From positions 1 through 11,445 of the forward strand of contig SKKS01000459.1 in assembly GCA_007123625.1 (NCBI GenBank): a stretch of 11,445 nt of DNA. Direction: 5' to 3'. Below are positions 7,461 through 11,445 of the stretch, in pieces. The notes beneath the pieces are model-generated. The model was not told where the DNA came from. It saw only the letters and a program-made list of their open reading frames with translations, and did not search any database. Source of the DNA: Paracoccaceae bacterium. Its GTDB lineage: Bacteria > Pseudomonadota > Alphaproteobacteria > Rhodobacterales > Rhodobacteraceae. Each line of letters begins with the position of its first letter. The stretch's first letter is position 1. A program made the position numbers and the translations under genes.

Positions 7461-7825
7461 GTGCCGACCATGTCGCGCACCGCAGCCAGAAGCTCGGCAT
7501 TCGCAAAGGGCTTGGTCATGAACCGCGTCGCCCCGTAACGTTGCGCCAGTTCGCGGTCAGCAGCCTGGCCCTTGGCGGTCAACAACAGCACCGGCAGGCC
7601 CTGCGTCTGCACCCCCTCGCGCAGAACGCGCAGAATCTCGAACCCGCTCTGACCCGGCAGCATGACATCAAGGATCAGCACATCGGGCGGATGCGCATTG
7701 ACACGCTCGGCGGCATCGGTGCCGTCGGCATGGGTCTCGACGTCCCAGCCATCGCGGGCCAGGATGAAACGGATGGCTTCGGAAATGTTCGCCTCGTCCT
7801 CGATCACCAGAACGCGCTTGCCCAT
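7457..7825 (-). CDS. Single-domain response regulator (receiver only)
   Basis: 122 residues, all of them one CheY-like receiver. The acidic pocket is E9-D10, the phospho-acceptor is D53 (LILDVMLPG), the switch residue is T83 (LLLTAKG) and the conserved lysine is K105 (MTKPF). The protein ends 17 residues later with no DNA-binding, enzymatic or other output domain. A purine-rich site (AGGGGG) lies about five bases before the ATG. It is co-directional with and directly upstream of the membrane protein and SLC5-STAC kinase, so it is the likely phosphorylation partner. Output must go through another protein: a phosphorelay, a phosphate sink, or direct binding to a target. Confidence 0.9.
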   Translation of the reverse strand: MGKRVLVIEDEANISEAIRFILARDGWDVETHADGTDAAERVNAHPPDVLILDVMLPGQSGFEILRVLREGVQTQGLPVLLLTAKGQAADRELAQRYGATRFMTKPFANAELLAAVRDMVGT

Positions 7826-7857
7826 CAGCTCCCCCTCTGCTGGCCGCGTTGGTCGTA

Positions 7858-7875
7858 TATCACGCGACTATCACG
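7858..7875. repeat. Direct repeat TATCACG-N4-TATCACG upstream of the response regulator
   Basis: Two identical 7-bp copies start 11 bp apart (7858-7864 and 7869-7875), roughly one helical turn. They lie in the 66-bp gap between the ScfR-type regulator stop and the response regulator start. The same-face spacing would suit a protein binding as tandem monomers. No strong promoter is apparent here, only a weak TATACG on the minus strand. Confidence 0.35.
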
Positions 7876-7891
7876 AAAACCGGCGCGCATG

Positions 7892-9304
7892 TCAAAACCT
7901 CAGACCACTTTCGCCCGGTTCCCAGGCGCCGGGGTCATCGCCCGTCTCGGGGCCCTGCCCGCCCCGCGCCAGGATCGAGGGTTCGCGCCGCGCCATGCAG
8001 CGCGGTTCGGGGCAGATGCGGCAACTGGGCCCCACATGCAGAACCGGGCGGTCGCGGGCCGCGTCGGGCGCGCGCAGGCTGGCGGGCACCAGCAGCATTG
8101 CCGCTTCGATCACCGGCGGCATGTCGAAACGCGCCGGGCCAACGACAGAGGCAAAGGCAAAGGCATCGAAACGCTGCGCAACCCGCGCTGCGGTGATCAA
8201 CTCGGTGCGGATCGGCAGCGACGGACGCAACATTGCCTGATAGAGGGGCCACAGCGGGCAAGCGCCTCCGAAACGCGGTAGCGCGAAGCCCTCGACCGGG
8301 CGGCGAAAAGTCAGCGTTCCGGACCCATCGCACAGCACCAGCCCCGGCTGCGGAGTGCCGGTAACCGTCGGCAGCATCGCCAGCCGCCGGAATACCCGGT
8401 CCAGCGGCGCGCCGAACCGCGCCGCCAGCCGTTCCGGGTCCGGACCGGCGTCGGCCAGCGCCTCGGTGAACGGGCCCAGAGGCAACGCCTGCGCATCAGC
8501 CCGGAACCTGCGCAGCCAGCGCAACGCAAGGCTGCGCGCCGCGTCCGAGGCGATCTCGATCTGCGCATCGACAAGGGCCTCGAGGTCCAGCGGCCCCGGC
8601 GCTTCCAGCTCGGCCACATGCCAGCCCCGCCCCGCCAGCCAGGATTCGATTTCTTCCTGCGGGGCGGCCAGCCCGGTTTCGCGCGCGTTCGATGCGTCCA
8701 GATAGCTGACCAGCGCCTCGGCCCCGTCGGCCAACCGCGCGGAATCGGCCAGGATGTTGGCGTGAAACTTGCGCTGCCATTCGGGATCGACATCGTCGCC
8801 GTCGGCCAGGATTGCCGCCGTCGACTGGACAGAGGTGACGGCGGACACGATCTCGTGCAGCGCGGCCGGCAGATAGGGGTCGTGCGTCATGCGGTCGCTG
8901 AGCTGTTCGACCACGCGCTCCAGTTCCTCGACCCGGCGCTGCATGCCCGCCAGTACCCAAGCCCAGCCGGGAAAGCGGCCAAGAAACTCCTCGACCCGCT
9001 CCAGCTCGGGCACCTGCAGCGGCTGGCTGGCATCATCGCCGCCGCGCCCGCCCGCCCAGGCCGCCGCCGAACGCACCGCCTCCATCACCTCGCCCTCGCC
9101 GCCTTCAAGAAGCGCTTCGGGCGCGATCCCCATGACCTTGGCCAGTTTTTCCAGCAGATCATCGCCAACATTGCGCCGGTTGTGCTCGATCAGGTTCAGA
9201 TAAGATGGCGACACGCCGACAAGCCGCGCCAGGTCGGCCTGCCGCATGCCGCTTGCGGTACGGCGGGCACGGATCCGGGTCCCGGTCAGCGCGGTGCGTG
9301 GCAT
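7892..9304 (-). CDS. XRE-family short-chain fatty acyl regulator (ScfR/RamB-like)
   Basis: 470 residues, the usual size for this family. Residues about 8-62 are an XRE helix-turn-helix (TRIRARRTASGMRQADLAR, then VSPSYLNLIEHNRR). The long C-terminal region carries family signatures: FRRPVEGFALPRFGGACPLW and, near the end, C428-x2-C431-x4-C436 (CRICPEPRC), a probable metal or Fe-S ligand set. The start is fixed by a perfect AGGAGG six bases before the ATG. Characterised relatives (RamB of Corynebacterium, PccR of Rhodobacter sphaeroides) bind DNA according to acyl-CoA status and control acetate or propionyl-CoA use. The gene is divergent from accBC and leads a co-directional run with the response regulator, membrane protein and kinase. 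Its target genes and effector cannot be read from the sequence. Confidence 0.88.
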   Translation of the reverse strand: MPRTALTGTRIRARRTASGMRQADLARLVGVSPSYLNLIEHNRRNVGDDLLEKLAKVMGIAPEALLEGGEGEVMEAVRSAAAWAGGRGGDDASQPLQVPELERVEEFLGRFPGWAWVLAGMQRRVEELERVVEQLSDRMTHDPYLPAALHEIVSAVTSVQSTAAILADGDDVDPEWQRKFHANILADSARLADGAEALVSYLDASNARETGLAAPQEEIESWLAGRGWHVAELEAPGPLDLEALVDAQIEIASDAARSLALRWLRRFRADAQALPLGPFTEALADAGPDPERLAARFGAPLDRVFRRLAMLPTVTGTPQPGLVLCDGSGTLTFRRPVEGFALPRFGGACPLWPLYQAMLRPSLPIRTELITAARVAQRFDAFAFASVVGPARFDMPPVIEAAMLLVPASLRAPDAARDRPVLHVGPSCRICPEPRCMARREPSILARGGQGPETGDDPGAWEPGESGLRF

Positions 9305-9321
9305 CGGTTTCCTCCTGCGAC

Positions 9322-9332
9322 CGTGTTACACG
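9322..9332. promoter_or_regulatory. Palindrome CGTGTTACACG next to the ScfR-type gene's ribosome binding site
   Basis: An 11-bp perfect palindrome around a central T, five bases upstream of the AGGAGG (9316-9311) in the transcribed direction. A related TGT-CC-ACA lies at 9344-9351. The position suits autorepression or a small leader structure. No binding protein can be assigned. Confidence 0.35.
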
Positions 9333-9381
9333 AGTTTACCGTATGTCCACACAGGTTTTGCCCTTCGTCCCCCATGCCCCA

Positions 9382-9413
9382 GCGTCAGCATCCCGGTGCG
9401 CCCATATTGACGC
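9382..9413. promoter_or_regulatory. 32-bp dyad in the ScfR/accBC divergent region, candidate operator
   Basis: GCGTCAGCAT and ATATTGACGC form an inverted repeat matching at 8 of 10 positions, with the outer six perfect, separated by 12 bp. The dyad sits between the two divergent genes, 27 bp upstream of the accBC -35 element. It could serve the ScfR-type regulator or another factor. It does not resemble the TTTGCAAA-type boxes I associate with RamB/PccR. Confidence 0.4.
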
Positions 9414-9440
9414 GGGACGGGTGACCCCGGGGAAAATACC

Positions 9441-9469
9441 TTCACAGTCTGCGCAACCTGCCGTATAAG
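9441..9469 (+). promoter_or_regulatory. Putative sigma-70 promoter of accBC
   Basis: TTCACA (9441-9446) and TATAAG (9464-9469) are spaced by exactly 17 bases, each matching consensus at 5 of 6 positions. The predicted start near 9476 gives a leader of about 48 bases. A GAGGA (9514-9518) lies five bases before the accB ATG. This is the best promoter-like sequence I see in the window. Confidence 0.55.
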
Positions 9470-9523
9470 CCCGCGCAACGCCCGACCGAGGGCCCCCCTT
9501 CCCCGAAACCTCCGAGGACGGCA

Positions 9524-10012
9524 ATGACGCAAGACCGCAACGACGCAGACGTGGCTTTCATCAAGGCGCTGGCAGAACTGCTCAACAAGAACGACCTGAC
9601 CGAACTGAGCGTCAAGCGCGAGTACGGCGAGAAGGACAGCCTCAATGTGCGTGTCTCCCGCCAGACGGTGATGGCCACGCCCGAGGTCTTCTATGCCCCC
9701 GCTTCACCCGCCCCGCAGGCCGCCCCCGCAGCACCCGCCACGGCACGCGAACGCACCAACGCCGACCCCGCGCAACACCCGGGCGCCGTCACCTCGCCGA
9801 TGGTCGGTACGGCCTATCTGTCGCCAGAACCGGGCGCCGATGCCTTCATCACCATCGGTACCCAGGTCGCCGAAGGCCAGACGCTGCTGATCATCGAGGC
9901 GATGAAGACCATGAACCATATCCCCGCCCCGCGTGCCGGGACGGTCAAGCGCATCCTGATCACCGACGGCAGCGCCGTGGAGTATGGCGCGCCGCTTGTG
10001 ATCCTTGAATAA
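9524..10012 (+). CDS. accB: Biotin carboxyl carrier protein of acetyl-CoA carboxylase
   Basis: 162 residues, normal for AccB. The N-terminal 50 residues are the helical/strand region that contacts biotin carboxylase. An Ala/Pro-rich flexible linker spans about 58-86 (APASPAPQAAPAAPA). The C-terminal biotinyl domain spans about 88-162, with the biotin-accepting lysine at K128 in EAMKTMN. The usual MKM is MKT here, a common variant in AccB. The protein carries biotin between the carboxylase and the carboxyltransferase subunits, which are not in this window, for malonyl-CoA synthesis. It starts after GAGGA with five-base spacing and is followed after 15 bases by accC in one operon. Confidence 0.97.
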   Translation: MTQDRNDADVAFIKALAELLNKNDLTELSVKREYGEKDSLNVRVSRQTVMATPEVFYAPASPAPQAAPAAPATARERTNADPAQHPGAVTSPMVGTAYLSPEPGADAFITIGTQVAEGQTLLIIEAMKTMNHIPAPRAGTVKRILITDGSAVEYGAPLVILE

Positions 10013-10027
10013 CGGCGGGGCGCGGGC

Positions 10028-11374
10028 ATGTTTTCCAAGATCCTGATCGCCAACCGGGGCGAAATAGCACTGCGCGTCATCCGTGCCTGTCGCGAAATGG
10101 GCATCGCTTCGGTCGCGGTGCATTCGACGGCGGATTCGGACGCGATGCATGTGCGCATGGCGGACGAGGCCATCTGCATCGGCCCCCCCGCGGCCACCGA
10201 CAGTTACCTGAACTTCCCGGCCATCATTTCCGCCTGCGAGATCACCGGCGCCGAGGCGATCCACCCCGGCTATGGCTTCCTGTCGGAAAACGCCGCCTTC
10301 GTGCAGGTGGTCGAGGATCATGGCCTGACCTTCATCGGTCCCTCTGCCGAACACATCCGCATGATGGGCGACAAGATCACCGCCAAGGACACCATGAAGG
10401 CACTTGGCGTGCCCTGCGTGCCCGGCTCGGACGGGGGCGTGCCGGATATGGAGACCGCGCGCCAGGTCGGCAACGACATCGGCTTTCCGCTGATCGTCAA
10501 GGCCACCGCCGGGGGCGGCGGGCGCGGAATGAAGCTGGCACGCACGGCGGACGAGTTGGAAACCGCCTTCCGCACCGCGCGGGCCGAAGCCAAGGCGGCC
10601 TTCGGCAACGCCGAGGTGTATCTGGAGAAATACCTTGGCAAGCCCCGCCATATCGAAATCCAGGTCTTTGGCGATGGCAAGGGAGGCGCCGTGCATCTGG
10701 GCGAACGCGACTGCTCGTTGCAACGCCGCCACCAGAAGGTGCTGGAAGAAGCCCCAAGCCCCGCCATCGACGCGGAAACCCGCGCCCGCATCGGCCAGGT
10801 CTGCGCCGAAGCCGTGGCCCGCATCGGCTATTCCGGCGCCGGGACCATCGAATTCCTGTACGAGGATGGCGAGTTCTATTTCATCGAGATGAACACCCGC
10901 CTGCAGGTGGAACATCCGGTGACCGAAGCCGTGTTTGGCGTGGACCTTGTGCGCGAGCAGATCCGCGTCGCCGCAGGGCTACCGCTGTCCTTCGCGCAGG
11001 CCGAGCTGGTGCCGCAGGGCCATTCGATCGAGGTGCGCATCAACGCCGAGAAACTGCCCCGCTTTACCCCTTGTCCGGGTCTGGTGAACACGTTTCATGC
11101 CCCCGGCGGGCTGGGCGTGCGGATGGATTCGGCGCTGTATGGCGGCTATACGATTCCGCCTTATTACGACAGCCTGATCGCCAAGCTGATCGTCCACGGC
11201 CGCGACCGCCCCGAAGCGCTGGCCCGCCTGCGCCGCGCGCTGGGCGAGCTGATCGTCGACGGCGTGGACACCACGGTTCCGCTGTTCTTCGCGCTGCTGG
11301 AACAGGATGACGTGCTGCGCGGGGATTACACCATTCACTGGCTGGAACGGTTTCTCGAGTCAGCGGACCCGTGA
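10028..11374 (+). CDS. accC: Biotin carboxylase subunit of acetyl-CoA carboxylase
   Basis: 448 residues, full length for AccC. It begins MFSKILIANRGEIALRVIRA, the usual N-terminal carboxylase domain, with HPGYGFLSEN at 79-88. The ATP-grasp domain carries K116, K158, the glycine loop GGGGRGMK (162-169), H208 and K237 in QRRHQKVLEEAPSP. The metal and catalytic residues E275, E287 and R291 (EMNTRLQVEHP) follow, then R337 (EVRINAE) in the C-terminal carboxylase domain. All key residues of the Escherichia coli enzyme have counterparts. It carboxylates the biotin of AccB using ATP and bicarbonate in the cytoplasm. The Shine-Dalgarno is poor (GGGGCG), suggesting coupling to accB translation. Confidence 0.98.
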   Translation: MFSKILIANRGEIALRVIRACREMGIASVAVHSTADSDAMHVRMADEAICIGPPAATDSYLNFPAIISACEITGAEAIHPGYGFLSENAAFVQVVEDHGLTFIGPSAEHIRMMGDKITAKDTMKALGVPCVPGSDGGVPDMETARQVGNDIGFPLIVKATAGGGGRGMKLARTADELETAFRTARAEAKAAFGNAEVYLEKYLGKPRHIEIQVFGDGKGGAVHLGERDCSLQRRHQKVLEEAPSPAIDAETRARIGQVCAEAVARIGYSGAGTIEFLYEDGEFYFIEMNTRLQVEHPVTEAVFGVDLVREQIRVAAGLPLSFAQAELVPQGHSIEVRINAEKLPRFTPCPGLVNTFHAPGGLGVRMDSALYGGYTIPPYYDSLIAKLIVHGRDRPEALARLRRALGELIVDGVDTTVPLFFALLEQDDVLRGDYTIHWLERFLESADP

Positions 11375-11445
11375 ACGGCACCTGACATTTGGTCGCCCAC
11401 CGCGAAGCTGTCCGACCTTGCTTTACCGTCGGTTCAGCAAAGCGC
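11375..11445. other. Downstream of accC: no recognisable feature
   Basis: I see no start codon with a ribosome binding site and no clear terminator in these 71 bases. In related genomes aat (leucyl/phenylalanyl-tRNA-protein transferase) often follows accC, but nothing here confirms it. Confidence 0.3.

Noticed and set aside
9305..9523. Search for RamB/PccR-type TTTGCAAA boxes in the divergent region
   Set aside because: No such sequence is present; the nearest is TTTTGCCC at 9356-9363, which lacks the symmetrical half.
9704..10915. 403-codon minus-strand frame opposite accB-accC
   Set aside because: It is a complementary-strand shadow of two clearly conserved genes, with no domain of its own.
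11420..11443. GCTTT...AAAGC weak inverted repeat after accC as a terminator
   Set aside because: The stem is only five pairs with a long loop and no visible T-run before the window ends.

Overview
The window looks like a chromosomal segment of an alphaproteobacterium, most likely Rhodobacterales/Rhodobacteraceae. The evidence is the high G+C, the accB-accC pair with alphaproteobacterial-type proteins, an ScfR-type (short-chain fatty acyl) XRE regulator with its C-terminal Cys cluster, and an SLC5-STAC histidine kinase with a single-domain response regulator. This placement is inferred from protein character, not from a database search.

Layout. Positions 1-4146 (minus strand) hold the N-terminal 1382 codons of a giant secreted repeat protein, most likely an autotransporter/adhesin passenger. 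Its C-terminus lies outside the window. It has a strong ribosome binding site, a long signal peptide, no cysteine, and nested internal repeats: four diverged copies of one module plus a five-unit array of about 43 residues. Positions 4147-4468 are non-coding. They carry a plausible sigma-70-type promoter for the repeat protein and several small perfect palindromes.

Positions 4469-9304 (minus strand) form a compact unit transcribed in the order ScfR-type regulator, single-domain response regulator, two-helix membrane protein, SLC5-STAC sensor kinase. The response regulator and membrane protein overlap by ATGA, and the kinase ATG lies 4 bases after the preceding stop. These genes probably make one signalling module in which a transporter-like sensor detects a solute, possibly a short-chain organic acid, and phosphorylates a receiver that has no DNA-binding domain. 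The ScfR-type protein would supply intracellular acyl-CoA sensing.

Positions 9305-9523 are a divergent regulatory region with a good promoter for accBC, a 32-bp dyad and a small palindrome next to the regulator's ribosome binding site. Positions 9524-11374 (plus strand) encode the biotin carboxyl carrier protein and biotin carboxylase subunits of acetyl-CoA carboxylase, which commits acetyl-CoA to malonyl-CoA and fatty acid synthesis. The divergent pairing suggests, without proving, a link between acyl-CoA sensing and malonyl-CoA supply.

I see no RNA genes, insertion sequences, CRISPR arrays or phage genes. The least ordinary items are the nested repeat architecture of the surface protein and the kinase/receiver/ScfR unit placed back-to-back with accBC.
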